A stretch of DNA of 64,000 bases from an uncultured Stenotrophomonas sp. (GCA_900078405.1 FLTS01000001.1:3056001-3120000); one strand, 5' to 3'; positions 1 through 8,020 are shown, counted from the first letter of the stretch. Numbers and translations are program-made. Notes: generated by a model not told the origin, from the letters alone.

Positions 1-122
1 TACGCATCCGTAGTGTTTGCGGGAAAACCCCGCATGTTCGCAGCGGATCGTACCGAAGCGCATGCGCCTGGAGGGCTATCATTCAGGTTCTGCCCCTGCC
101 TGCCGTGGTCCCCGGTTCGCCC

Positions 123-1199
123 ATGCGCAAGATCATCCACATCGACATGGACGCGTTCTATGCGTCGGTCGAGCAGCGGGACGATCCGGCATTGCGTGGC
201 CGCCCGGTGGTGGTGGCCTGGCGCGGGGTGCGCTCGGTGGTGTGCGCGGCCTCTTACGAGGCGCGCACCTTCGGCGTGCATTCGGCGATGCCGGCGCTGC
301 GTGCCGAGCGGCTGTGCCCGGACGCGGTGTTCGTGGCGCCGGATTTCACCCGCTACAAGGCGGTGTCGCGGCAGATCCGCGAAATCTTCCTGCAGCACAC
401 GCCGCTGGTGGAACCGTTGTCGCTGGACGAGGCCTATCTGGACGTCACCGCTTCACCGACCTGTGCCGGTATCGCCACCGATATCGCGCGGACCATCCGT
501 GCGCAGATCCGTGAAACCACCTCGCTGACCGCCTCGGCCGGCATCGCGCCGAACAAGTTCCTGGCCAAGATCGCCTCGGACTGGCGCAAGCCCGATGGCC
601 AGTTCGTGGTGCCGCCGGCGCGGGTGGAGCGGTTCCTGACCCCGCTGCCGGTGAGCCGCGTGCCGGGTGTGGGCAAGGTGATGCAAGGCAAGCTGGCGGC
701 GCTGGGCATCGCCACCGTCGGCGACCTGCGTGGCCTGCCGCTGGAGCAGCTGGAGGCGCTGTTCGGCGCGTTCGGGCGGCGGCTGCACCAGCGTGCGCGT
801 GGTATCGACGAGCGGCCGGTGGAGCCGGACCAGCCGGTGCAGTCGATTTCCTCGGAGGACACCTTCAGCGAGGACCTGCGGCTGGGCGAGTTCGACGAGC
901 TGATCGCGCAGCTGGCCGAACGCACCTGGCATGCCTGCGGGCGCACCGAGCGCATTGGCCATACCGTGGTGCTCAAGCTCAAGACCGCGCAGTTCCGCAT
1001 CCTCACCCGCAGCTTCACCCCGGACGTGCCGCCGGCCTCGATGGAGGAACTGCGCGACATCGCGCTGGCACTGTGCCAGCGCGTGCAGCTGCCGCCGCAG
1101 ACGCGCTATCGGCTGGTGGGCGTGGGCGTGTCGGGGTTCCGCGACCGCGAGGATTCGGTGGTGCAGGGCAACCTGTTCCGCGAGCTGCCGATGGCGTGA
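123..1199 (+). CDS. dinB: DNA polymerase IV (Y family, translesion)
   Basis: Error-prone Y-family polymerase that copies past lesions, normally at low fidelity in the cytoplasm. The 358-residue protein starts MRKIIHIDMDAFYASVE, with the metal ligand at D8, and has the second acidic motif SLDEAYLD with D102/E103, matching the catalytic triad spacing of E. coli Pol IV. The helix-hairpin-helix stretch (VPGVGKVMQGKLAALG) and the little-finger region follow, and the length is normal for the family. The frame is open back to a GTG at 105, but the ATG at 123 gives the standard N-terminus. No clear Shine-Dalgarno or LexA box is visible in the 122 bases before it. It stands alone, 60 bases ahead of gph. 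Confidence 0.96.
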   Translation: MRKIIHIDMDAFYASVEQRDDPALRGRPVVVAWRGVRSVVCAASYEARTFGVHSAMPALRAERLCPDAVFVAPDFTRYKAVSRQIREIFLQHTPLVEPLSLDEAYLDVTASPTCAGIATDIARTIRAQIRETTSLTASAGIAPNKFLAKIASDWRKPDGQFVVPPARVERFLTPLPVSRVPGVGKVMQGKLAALGIATVGDLRGLPLEQLEALFGAFGRRLHQRARGIDERPVEPDQPVQSISSEDTFSEDLRLGEFDELIAQLAERTWHACGRTERIGHTVVLKLKTAQFRILTRSFTPDVPPASMEELRDIALALCQRVQLPPQTRYRLVGVGVSGFRDREDSVVQGNLFRELPMA

Positions 1200-1259
1200 G
1201 TCCTGTGCGCCGGGGATGGGCGTGGTGTAATCGGCGGCCTTCGGTCAGGGAGCAGGTAC

Positions 1260-1940
1260 GTGGAGATTGCGGCGCTGGTATTCGACCTGGACGGCACGCT
1301 GGTGGACAGTGCCGCCGACATCGCCGAGGCGGTAAACCGCATGCTGGACGATCTTTCGCTGCCACGCGTGGACGAAGCCACCGTGCGGGGTTGGATCGGC
1401 GAGGGCGTGCGCAACCTGGTGGACACCGCGCTGCACCACGCCGGCAGCGGGCATACGCCGGCCGAGGTGATGCCCGGCTTCATGCGCCACTATCACGATT
1501 GCCTGCTGCGCAGCCCATGCCTGTATGACGGCGTGGCCGAGGCATTGGAGCAGTTGCAGGCGCGCGGCCTGCCGCTGGCTATCTGCACCAACAAACCGGC
1601 AGCGCTGGTGCCGCCGCTGCTGGAGCATCTGGGCATCGCCGGTTGTTTCTCGCACATCGTCGGCGGCGACAGCCTGCCGCAGCGCAAGCCGGCGCCGGAA
1701 CCGCTGCTGCATGCCGCGCACCTGCTGGGGCAGGCGGTGTCGCGTTGCCTGATGGTCGGCGATTCGGCCACCGATCTCGGTGCGGCCAACGCGGCCGGCA
1801 TGCCGATCGCATTGGTGCGCTATGGCTATTTGCGCGGGCTGGACCCGGAGGCGGCCGCAGCCGTGGCGGTCATCGACGACCTGCGCGAATTGCTGGTGCT
1901 GCCCGATGCCGTGCTGCGCCTGCGTGCCGATGAGGCATGA
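1260..1940 (+). CDS. gph: Phosphoglycolate phosphatase (HAD family)
   Basis: HAD-superfamily phosphatase of 226 residues, most like Gph, which removes 2-phosphoglycolate arising from DNA 3'-end repair. The nucleophile motif is VFDLDGTLVDS (D9, D11), motif II/III is CTNKP and QRKPAPEPLL, and motif IV is VGDSATDLGAANAAG. The start is GTG, with AGGGAGCAGG just upstream. It follows dinB closely on the same strand and may be cotranscribed. Specific substrate is inferred from family resemblance; other small HAD phosphatases share these motifs. A GC-rich stem (1945-1951 with 1957-1963) lies just after the stop but has no T tract. Confidence 0.85.
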   Translation: MEIAALVFDLDGTLVDSAADIAEAVNRMLDDLSLPRVDEATVRGWIGEGVRNLVDTALHHAGSGHTPAEVMPGFMRHYHDCLLRSPCLYDGVAEALEQLQARGLPLAICTNKPAALVPPLLEHLGIAGCFSHIVGGDSLPQRKPAPEPLLHAAHLLGQAVSRCLMVGDSATDLGAANAAGMPIALVRYGYLRGLDPEAAAAVAVIDDLRELLVLPDAVLRLRADEA

Positions 1941-2011
1941 CGACCCGGCCCGTCGGGGGCCGGATCGATGCGGGTGCCATGTGATCGCGGGGCGCTGCCC
2001 CACATCGCGGC

Positions 2012-3868
2012 TTACTGCGAGCGATAACGCAGGGTCAGCTGGTACTCGCGGCCCGGCTGGTTGTACCAGGCGATGGTTTCGTACGCGCGGTCGAACACGT
2101 TGGCCGCGCGCGCCTGCAGGCTCCAGGCGTCGTTGATGGTGTATTCCACGCGCATGTCGACGGTGCCGTAGCCGGCGAGGCGCACCATGTTGGCGGCATC
2201 GTCGAAACGGTGGCCGTTGCCGGCGGCGGTGATGCCCAGGTGCAGCGGGCCGAAGCTACGATCCACATCGATACGGCCGCTGCTGCGCGCGCGGCGGGCC
2301 AGCAGGTTGCCGTAGGTTGCCGCGCCGGCGGTGCGGTCGCGCGGGTCGGTGAAGCTGGCCTGGGCATTGATGTCGAAACCGGCCAGCGACAGGTAGCCGG
2401 TCAGTTCGGCGCCGCGGATGCGGGCCTCGGCGACGTTGACGATGTTGAAGCTGCTGTCGTAGCCGACCAACTGGTCCACGCGGGTTTCGTAGGCGTCGAG
2501 GGTCCAGTTCCAATTGTCGGCGTACTGCGCGATGCCGAGGTTCAGGCTCTTGGACTCTTCCGGCTTCAGGTCCGGGTTGCTGAAGCCCGGGTAGTACAGG
2601 TCGTTGAAGGTTGGCGCCTTGAAGCCGGTGCCGGCGCTGGCGGTCAGGCGCAGGCCGTTGCCGAAGGCGAAGCCGTAGCCGAGGCTGCCGGTGGTGTGGT
2701 TGCCGAACTGCTCGTTGTCGTCGTCGCGGATGCTGGCCTGCAGTGAATGCGCACCGAACCGGCCCTGGTATTCGACGAACACGCCGGTGTTGTCGCGGTC
2801 GGCGACGTCGTAGGCGGTGGAGCTGGTGATCTGCTCGTTCTGCCAGTCGACGCCGGCGCTCAGCTGCTGGCCCGAAGCGAACAGGAAGTCGCCCTGCACG
2901 CTGGCGGTGTCGCGCCGGGTATTGAAGGCGCTGGCGAAGCTGCGGCTGCCGGCGTCGGCGAAGTAGTTGTCGGCTTCATCGCGGTTGCGGCCGACCTGCG
3001 CGGTCAGGCCGAAGGTGTCCGACGCCTTCCACGCCAGCTTGCCGCCATAGACCTGCTGGCGGTTCTCGGCCTCGTTGCCGCCGAAGACGCTGCCGTCGTA
3101 TTCGTTGAAGCTGCTGGCGTCGAGCACGTGGCCTTCCAGACTCAGCGTGTCGCTCAGTGCATAGCCGGCGCGCACGTTGATCGAGGTGTTGCGGTAGCCG
3201 TCGCGGTCGGGCTCCTCGACGTAGCAGCCCTGGAACAGCGCGGAGGAGCCGTTGCAGGCATTGATGCCGTCGGTCTTCTGGTAACCGCCCTGGGCCGAGA
3301 TCCAGCCGTGCTCGCCGCGGTTGCCGAAGCCGGCGCTGGCCTGGCGCAGCCGGTTGCTGCCGGCGGTCAGCGACAGGTTTTGCTGCAGCCCCTTGCCGGC
3401 GTTGCGGGTGAAGACCTGGACCACGCCGCCAATGGCCTCCGAGCCGTACAGGCTCGAACGCGGGCCACGCACGATTTCGACGCGCTCGATCTGGTCGACC
3501 GGCAGGTCCTGCAGCGTCGCCATGCCGTTGGTGGCCGAACCCACGCGCACGCCGTCCACCAGCACCAGTACCTGGTTGGAGTTGGTGCCACGCAGGAACA
3601 GCGAGGTGATCTTGCCGATGCCGCCCTGGTTGGCGAAATCCAGGCCGGCGCGGCCGCGCAGCAGGTCCAGCAGCGAGATGGCCTGGCTGCGCTCGATCTG
3701 CTTGCGGTCGATCACCTGCACCGGCACCACGCTGCTCTCGATGGACAGCGGCGTGCGGGTGGCGGTGACGAAGACGTCGTCGAACTCGGTGGGCGCCTGC
3801 TCGGCGACGGCGATGCCCGGCAGCGCGAGCGCCAGGGCGAGGGAAAGAGCGTGGTGGGGCAACTTCAT
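2012..3868 (-). CDS. btuB: TonB-dependent vitamin B12 receptor
   Basis: Outer-membrane receptor for cobalamin uptake, powered by TonB. The 618-residue protein has a signal peptide (residues 1-22, cleavage after AVA), a TonB-box-like segment DDVFVTA at 30-36, and a plug closely resembling E. coli BtuB (SLFLRGTNSNQVLVLVDGVR, then VEIVRGPRSSLYGSEAIGG), followed by a beta-barrel ending in LTLRYRSQ rather than a terminal Phe. The start at 3868 has CAGGAG about 9 bases upstream; the open frame beyond it runs into the riboswitch and is not coding. The cobalamin riboswitch in its leader and the divergent cobTCS genes support B12 as substrate. Confidence 0.93.
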   Translation of the reverse strand: MKLPHHALSLALALALPGIAVAEQAPTEFDDVFVTATRTPLSIESSVVPVQVIDRKQIERSQAISLLDLLRGRAGLDFANQGGIGKITSLFLRGTNSNQVLVLVDGVRVGSATNGMATLQDLPVDQIERVEIVRGPRSSLYGSEAIGGVVQVFTRNAGKGLQQNLSLTAGSNRLRQASAGFGNRGEHGWISAQGGYQKTDGINACNGSSALFQGCYVEEPDRDGYRNTSINVRAGYALSDTLSLEGHVLDASSFNEYDGSVFGGNEAENRQQVYGGKLAWKASDTFGLTAQVGRNRDEADNYFADAGSRSFASAFNTRRDTASVQGDFLFASGQQLSAGVDWQNEQITSSTAYDVADRDNTGVFVEYQGRFGAHSLQASIRDDDNEQFGNHTTGSLGYGFAFGNGLRLTASAGTGFKAPTFNDLYYPGFSNPDLKPEESKSLNLGIAQYADNWNWTLDAYETRVDQLVGYDSSFNIVNVAEARIRGAELTGYLSLAGFDINAQASFTDPRDRTAGAATYGNLLARRARSSGRIDVDRSFGPLHLGITAAGNGHRFDDAANMVRLAGYGTVDMRVEYTINDAWSLQARAANVFDRAYETIAWYNQPGREYQLTLRYRSQ

Positions 3869-4002
3869 CGGGAAACTCCTGCAACCCGCGCGCTCCCGCG
3901 CGGACAGACGGTGGGGGTTGCCAGGAGAGGACGCCACGACGGAGTGCGCGCACGGCGTCACTGCCGCCGCCATGCCCTCCGCATCGCAACCAGTCGGCTT
4001 CC

Positions 4003-4200
4003 GGGCCGGTCTCCGGGCTTGCAGGCGAAGCGGCCGTGGCCGCTTCCGCCCAGACGCCTTCCCATGCGATGCACAGTGGCGGTGTGTCTGGGCTGTCCTG
4101 CTCACCGTTGCGGGGGCAGCGCCGGACTGGCGGATGGCTGGAACTCCAGCAATGCGCGGCACCGGCTTCCCGTTTCAACCGGCGGGAGGAAGTCCCGGCC
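4003..4200 (-). promoter_or_regulatory. Cobalamin (B12) riboswitch upstream of btuB
   Basis: Read on the minus strand, the leader carries the conserved B12-element blocks in order: ACGGGAAGCCGGTG, AGTCCGGCGCTGCCCCCGC (the B12 box) followed by AACGGTGAG, GCCACTG and GGGAAGGCG, and the closing AAGCCCGGAGACCGGCC. Ends are approximate. A GC hairpin (CCGCGC-GGGA-GCGCGCGG) lies between it and the btuB ribosome-binding site and could act as the expression platform by hiding the site. Known riboswitches of this class turn expression off when adenosylcobalamin is bound; that behaviour is inferred here. Confidence 0.92.
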
Positions 4201-4319
4201 GGTCACCCGAAAGTGCGCGCATTCTATGCCATCGGCGCCGCGAAGGCAGGCGCGGGCCCTGCATCCCGCGCACGCCGCCGTAAAATGCGCGGCCACAACG
4301 CAGCAACGGAACACCCGTG

Positions 4320-5387
4320 ATGCAAGACTGGTTCACCCGCGCCTGCCCCGCGCCCTCGCCGGCACACCGGCAGCAGGCCATCGCCCGCCAGCGGCAGCTG
4401 ACCAAACCGGAAGGTGCGCTGGGGCGGTTGGAAACCCTCGCCATCGACCTGGCCGCGCTGCAGGGCCGCGAACGGCCGCGTGCCGCGCGGGTGCCGGTGC
4501 TGGTGTTCGCCGGCGACCACGGCATCGCCGCGCAGGGCGTGTCGGCCTATCCGGCCGAGGTGACGGTGCAGATGCTGCGCAACTTCGCCGCCGGCGGTGC
4601 CGCCATCGCGGTGCTGGCGCGCGAGCTGGGGCTGCCGTTGCATGTCTGGGACGTCGGCAGCCTGGCCGAGGTGCCGGTGCCGGGCGTGGCCTGCGACAAG
4701 CCGCGCCGCGGCACCGACGACTTCAGCGTGGGCCCGGCGATGGCGCTGGCCGACCTCGACGCCGCCTTCGCGGCCGCGCAGCGTGCGGTGGCGACGGCCT
4801 GCGCCGATGGTGCCGACCTGCTGCTGCTCGGCGAGATGGGCATCGGCAACACCACCGCCGCCAGCGCATTGGCGGCCGTGCTCGGACCGTTGCCGCTGGA
4901 GGGCCTGGTCGGCGCGGGGACCGGCCTGGATGCGCCGCGCATCGCCCGCAAGCAGCAGCTCATCGCGCAGGCGCTGGCCCTGCATGGGGCTGGCATCGAT
5001 GCCGCTGCCCTCCCCGGCCGCGAGGCCCTGTGCCGCGTCGGTGGGCTGGAGATCGCCGCGCTGGCCGCCGCCATGATCGCCGCTGCGCAGCGCGGCGTGC
5101 CGGTGCTGGTGGACGGCTTCATCGTTTCGGCTGCGGCGCTGGCGGCGGTGCGGATCAACCCGTCGCTGCGGCCGTGGCTGCTGTTCTCGCACCGCTCGGC
5201 CGAATGCGGCCATGCTCGCGTGCTCGACTGCCTGCAGGCAGAGCCGCTGCTGCAACTGGACCTGCGCCTGGGCGAGGGCTCCGGCGCCGCGCTGGCGTTG
5301 CCGCTGCTGCGGCTGGCCTGCGCGCTGCACAACGACATGGCCACCTTCGCCGAGGCGGCGGTGGCACAGCGGAGCGCCGCGCCGTGA
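4320..5387 (+). CDS. cobT: Nicotinate-nucleotide--dimethylbenzimidazole phosphoribosyltransferase
   Basis: Makes alpha-ribazole-5'-phosphate from nicotinate mononucleotide and dimethylbenzimidazole, in the nucleotide-loop assembly of cobalamin. The 355-residue protein shows family motifs FAGDHGIAAQGVSAYP, LLLGEMGIGNTT, VDGFIVSAAAL and HRSAECGH, and the family-typical length. Start is ATG at 4320; a GTG directly before it (4317) is in frame and equally possible. It begins a tightly packed cobT-cobC-cobS unit: its stop overlaps the GTG start of cobC (GTGA). It is divergent from btuB and is not downstream of that riboswitch. Confidence 0.96.
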   Translation: MQDWFTRACPAPSPAHRQQAIARQRQLTKPEGALGRLETLAIDLAALQGRERPRAARVPVLVFAGDHGIAAQGVSAYPAEVTVQMLRNFAAGGAAIAVLARELGLPLHVWDVGSLAEVPVPGVACDKPRRGTDDFSVGPAMALADLDAAFAAAQRAVATACADGADLLLLGEMGIGNTTAASALAAVLGPLPLEGLVGAGTGLDAPRIARKQQLIAQALALHGAGIDAAALPGREALCRVGGLEIAALAAAMIAAAQRGVPVLVDGFIVSAAALAAVRINPSLRPWLLFSHRSAECGHARVLDCLQAEPLLQLDLRLGEGSGAALALPLLRLACALHNDMATFAEAAVAQRSAAP

Positions 5388-5968
5388 TCCTCGACCTGAT
5401 GCGCCATGCCTCCACCGGCCGCCGCGGCCACCTCGACGGCCGCACCGATCCGCCGCTGCTCGACGGCGCGGTGGATGCGCTGCTGCAGCGGCACGGCGGC
5501 GGCCGCTGGAGCCGGGTGATTGCCTCGCCGCGCCGGCGTGCGCTGGATACCGCCACTGCGCTGTTGGCCGGCCGCGACCTGTTCTGCGAAATCCACCCGG
5601 ACTGGGCCGAGCTGGACTTCGGCGACTGGGACGGCCGCCGCTACGACGAGATCCCCGCCGAGCAACTGGCCGGGTTGTACGACGCGCCGCATGCGCAGGT
5701 GCCGCCCAATGGCGAGAGCTGGCAGCAGTTCCGCTCGCGCATCGAAGTGCAGATACAGCGCTTGCTCGATGAGGACGAAGGTGGCGACCCGGTGCTGGTG
5801 GTCAGCCATGCCGGCGTGCTGCGGCTGGCGGTGTCGTGCGTGTGCGGCATGCCGCTGGCGGCGCTGTGGGCGCTGCGCATCGACTACGGCACGCGCCTGC
5901 GCCTGCGCGTGGAGCGTGACGACGATGGCCGGCTGTGGGGCGAACTGCTGGAGCTGTGCCAGCCATGA
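5384..5968 (+). CDS. cobC: Alpha-ribazole phosphatase (histidine phosphatase family)
   Basis: Histidine-acid phosphatase that removes the 5'-phosphate in the lower-ligand branch of cobalamin synthesis. The 194-residue protein has the RH motif near the N-terminus (LMRHAST, R7-H8), ASPRRRALDTA for phosphate binding, and the second catalytic histidine in VVSHAGVLR. The GTG start overlaps the cobT stop and the stop overlaps the cobS ATG, so it is probably translationally coupled to both. Other phosphoglycerate-mutase-like enzymes share the fold; the cobT-cobS context fixes the assignment. Confidence 0.9.
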   Translation: MILDLMRHASTGRRGHLDGRTDPPLLDGAVDALLQRHGGGRWSRVIASPRRRALDTATALLAGRDLFCEIHPDWAELDFGDWDGRRYDEIPAEQLAGLYDAPHAQVPPNGESWQQFRSRIEVQIQRLLDEDEGGDPVLVVSHAGVLRLAVSCVCGMPLAALWALRIDYGTRLRLRVERDDDGRLWGELLELCQP

Positions 5969-6760
5969 GCGTGCGCCGCCTGATCCTGGCCATCCAGTTC
6001 CTGACCCGGCTGCCGACGCCGCAGGTGAAGGATTTCCGCAACGACGACCTGAGCCGTTCGGCGGTGTACTACCCGCTGGTCGGCGCGATCATCGGCGTGC
6101 TGTTGGCGTTGCCGCTGTACCTGCTGGACGGGCGGCCGTGGCTGGCCGGCGTGCTGGCGCTGCTGCTGTGGGTATGGGTGACCGGCGCGCTGCACCTGGA
6201 CGGGCTGGGCGACGTGGCCGACGCCTTCGGCGCCGCGCACCGCGACCCGCAGCGCTTCCTCGAGGTGCTCAAGGACCCGCACATGGGCGTGTTCGGCGTG
6301 GTCACGCTGGTCATGCAGCTGCTGCTCAAGTTCGTGCTGCTGGCCGAGCTTGCCGTCGGCCCGCTGTGGTACGGCATCGTGCTGGTGCCGGCATGGGCGC
6401 GCTGGGGCACGCTGTGGTGGAGCCGGCTGCTGCCGTCGCTGCATGGCGCCGGCATGGCCGAGCGCTTTTCGTGGCAGCTGAGCCTGCGGTCGGTGTGGCT
6501 GTGGGCGCTGCTGCTGGCGGCGTTCAACGGCATGCTGTTCCACGCGGCCAGCATGTCGATCATTGGGGCGATCGTACGGGCTGCTGCTGGCGGCGTTCAC
6601 CGCGTTCGTGGCCTGGCCGTTGCTGCTGGCCTTGCTGCTGGTGCCGCTGGTTGCCTTCTACTGGCGGCACCGGCTGGGCGGCATTTCCGGCGATTGCCTC
6701 GGTGCCAGCGTCGAGGTCACCGAAAGCCTGCTGCTGCTGGCATTGGTACTGGTGGGGTAG
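5965..6760 (+). pseudogene. cobS: Adenosylcobinamide-GDP ribazoletransferase, frameshifted
   Basis: Membrane enzyme joining adenosylcobinamide-GDP to alpha-ribazole, the last step of the nucleotide loop. The first 202 codons read as normal CobS (LILAIQFLTRLPTP at the start, then HLDGLGDVADAFGAAH, the substrate-binding acidic motif). At the run GGGG at 6565-6568 the frame is lost. Removing one G gives SIIGRSYGLLLAAF and then the conserved CobS C-terminus ending RLGGISGDCLGASVEVTE and a last membrane segment, with stop at 6758-6760. So the gene has one extra base; without it the product would be about 264 residues. This may be a true mutation or a sequencing error in a homopolymer. The unshifted frame runs on to 7503 without homology. 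Confidence 0.85.
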
Positions 6761-6826
6761 ATGCGGGGTTTGCCCTGCATGAAGCTTTCCCGGTGAAGTC
6801 CCGTGCGGGGCAAGCCCCGCAGCTAC
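6757..6826. repeat. GTAG-headed paired-hairpin repeat (70 bp)
   Basis: Begins GTAG and ends CTAC, with a hairpin next to each end (GCGGGGTTTGCCCTGC and GCGGGGCAAGCCCCGC) and a linker containing GAAGCTTTCCCGGTGAAG. It lies exactly between the convergent cobS and TfoX-like genes. The GTAG head supplies the cobS stop codon, and the CTAC end, read on the minus strand, supplies the TAG stop of the other gene. Similar copies occur at 7915, 39638 and elsewhere in the window. Confidence 0.8.
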
Positions 6827-7188
6827 GGGTTCTCATCGAAATGGGGTTCGCCGGCTTCTTCCACTGTGGCTTCGGCCTGCACGTGGTGCTCCCGCACCGG
6901 GCCGGGCCGCTGCGCGCTGGGCACGGCCGACAGTGCGCCGGCCGCGGCCTCGTACTCGGCGACCAGTTGCTGGCGGCGCGGCTCGGGCACTTCCTGCCAA
7001 TGGCAGCCGAGCAATGCCCCTTCCAGCGAATAGAGCAGGTTGAGGCTGGGCTTGAAGCCGGCGCGGCGCACCTTGACGAAGGCGCCGACCGCACCGGCCG
7101 CGGCCAGGTCCTCGGCGCTGCGCAGGCCCACCTGGCGCAGCCATGCCGCGCTCTTCGGGCCGATGTTGCGCAGCTTCAACGTGCTCAC
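6823..7188 (-). CDS. TfoX C-terminal domain protein
   Basis: Protein of 121 residues with a TfoX-C helix-hairpin-helix-like domain in its first 70 residues (LKLRNIGPKSAAWLRQVGL, then AFVKVRRAGFKPSLNLLYSL and GCHWQEVP). Only the C-terminal half of a full TfoX is present, a common free-standing form of unknown role; a part in competence should not be assumed. The GTG start (7188) overlaps the stop of the upstream reductase remnant (GTGA), so they once formed an operon. The last 40 residues look unstructured, and the stop codon TAG falls in the end of the flanking repeat, so the tail may be repeat-trimmed. Confidence 0.75.
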   Translation of the reverse strand: MSTLKLRNIGPKSAAWLRQVGLRSAEDLAAAGAVGAFVKVRRAGFKPSLNLLYSLEGALLGCHWQEVPEPRRQQLVAEYEAAAGALSAVPSAQRPGPVREHHVQAEATVEEAGEPHFDENP

Positions 7189-7734
7189 TGCAAGGCCCCG
7201 ACGAACACGCCGGCGATGGCCTCCAGCCCGGCCTGGTCGTCGGCATCGAAGCGCGCGGGGACCGGGCTGTCGATGTCGAACACGCCGACCAGCTTGCCGT
7301 CGTGGAACAGCGGCACCACCAGCTCCGAGCGCGAGGCCGAGTCGCAGGCGATGTGGCCGGGGAAGGCGTTGACGTCCTCGACCCGCTGGGTCTGGCCGCT
7401 GCTGGCCGCTGCGCCGCACACGCCCTTGTGCAGCGGAATGCGCACGCAGGCCGGCAAGCCCTGGAATGGGCCGACCACCAGCTCGGTGCCGTCGAAGAAA
7501 TAGAAGCCGACCCAATTCAGCTGCGGCAGCGCGTGGTAGACCAGCGCCGACAGGTTGGCGGCATTGGCGATGCGGTCGCCTTCGCCGTGGACCAGCGCGC
7601 GGGCCTGGGCCAGCAGCTTGTCGACTTCCGGATGGCCGCTACTGCAATCCGGAAGTCGACAAGCTGCGGGCCTGGGCCAGCAGCTGGGCGTACTGTTCCG
7701 GCTTGCTGCCGGTGAGCGTGGAAGTGGTGAACAT
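7185..7734 (-). pseudogene. Free methionine-(R)-sulfoxide reductase (GAF), disrupted near N-terminus
   Basis: GAF-domain enzyme (fRMsr) that reduces free methionine-R-sulfoxide. From about 7600 downward it is intact and shows the family core: IANAANLSALVYHALPQLNW, FYFFDG, the catalytic cysteine region LPACVRIPLHKGVCG and HIACDSASRSELVVPL. The natural start is the ATG at 7734 (MFTTSTLTGSKPEQYAQLL), but after 22 more bases of match a 67-bp insertion brings an in-frame TAG after 31 codons and shifts the frame by one. The downstream part has no ATG, GTG or TTG in frame near its beginning. Without the insert the gene would encode about 160 residues, the family length. Expression of the core from a distant or non-canonical start cannot be excluded. 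Confidence 0.8.
7599..7685. repeat. 67-bp palindromic insertion bounded by 20-bp direct repeats
   Basis: The 20-base sequence GCGGGCCTGGGCCAGCAGCT occurs at 7599-7618 and again at 7666-7685. Between and overlapping them lies a perfect inverted repeat of 19 bases, AGCTTGTCGACTTCCGGAT at 7615-7633 and its complement at 7647-7665, around a 13-base loop. The net gain over the expected fRMsr gene is 67 bases. It looks like a hairpin insertion with target duplication or a template-switch duplication. No second copy was seen in the window. Confidence 0.9.
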
Positions 7735-7776
7735 GCGCCGAGTTTAGCAATGGTGGGGTTGGGGCTAGCGAAGACG

Positions 7777-7866
7777 GTAGCGCCCGACCGTTGGTCGTGG
7801 CGGCGGCGCGTAGCGCCGTGGGGCTTTACCGCAAGCCGATGGATAGTGCCGACCAACGGCCGGCAC
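7777..7866. repeat. REP/SMAG-like repeat pair
   Basis: GTAG head followed by the hairpin CGACC-GTT-GGTCG at 7785-7797, a middle part, and then TAGTGCCGACCAACGGCCGGCAC. This is a different sequence class from the GCGGGGC repeats but shares the GTAG head, as in the SMAG repeats described from Stenotrophomonas. The 286 bases between the reductase remnant and the E2 gene contain this element and two of the other class, and no gene. Confidence 0.6.
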
Positions 7867-7914
7867 CCACCGAACCCACCGCATCCATCGGGTTCATCGC
7901 AAAATCCCGGTGTC

Positions 7915-7984
7915 GTAGATGCGGGGCTTGCCCCGCATGTGGCGTTACCGGTGAAGCCCCGTGCCGGGCAAGCCCGGCACCTAC
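7915..7984. repeat. GTAG-headed paired-hairpin repeat (70 bp)
   Basis: Starts GTAGATGCGGGGCTTGCCCC and ends CTAC at 7981-7984, again exactly 70 bases. The left arm is GCGGGGC-TT-GCCCCGC; the right arm is GCCGGGC-AA-GCCCGGC; the linker holds ACCGGTGAAGCCCCGTG. Same architecture as the copies at 6757 and 39638. Confidence 0.8.
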
Positions 7985-7987
7985 GAG

Positions 7988-8012
7988 ATAGATGTGGGGC
8001 TTGCCCCACATG
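7988..8012. repeat. Solitary half of the paired-hairpin repeat
   Basis: ATAGATGTGGGGCTTGCCCC followed by ACAT: one left arm (TGTGGGGC-TT-GCCCCACA) with ATAG in place of GTAG and no right arm. It sits immediately after the 7915 copy and 9 bases before the end of the E2 gene, where it could act as its 3' hairpin on the minus strand. Confidence 0.6.
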
Positions 8013-8020
8013 GCTTTTGT

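Noticed and set aside
9..40. GTAG followed by GCGGG-AAAA-CCCCGC near the window start
   Set aside because: Could be a decayed half repeat, but only one weak arm is visible and the window begins too close to judge.
1945..1963. CCGGCCC/GGGCCGG stem as gph terminator
   Set aside because: No T tract on either strand; too weak to list.
2747..5968. A very long open frame of 1073 codons on the plus strand
   Set aside because: Its first part is antisense to btuB and its riboswitch and it runs through cobT in the wrong frame; only the last 194 codons (cobC) are real. GC-rich DNA leaves such frames open.
6565..6568. Programmed frameshift in cobS
   Set aside because: Considered, but no slippery heptamer or downstream structure is evident and CobS is not known to use frameshifting; mutation or sequencing error is simpler.
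6761..7503. Extension of the unshifted cobS frame
   Set aside because: After the G run the frame loses all CobS similarity, crosses a repeat and lies antisense to the TfoX-like gene, so it is not a fusion protein.
6757..8012. CRISPR array
   Set aside because: The repeats are palindromic units scattered over 55 kb, with no regular spacers and no cas genes.
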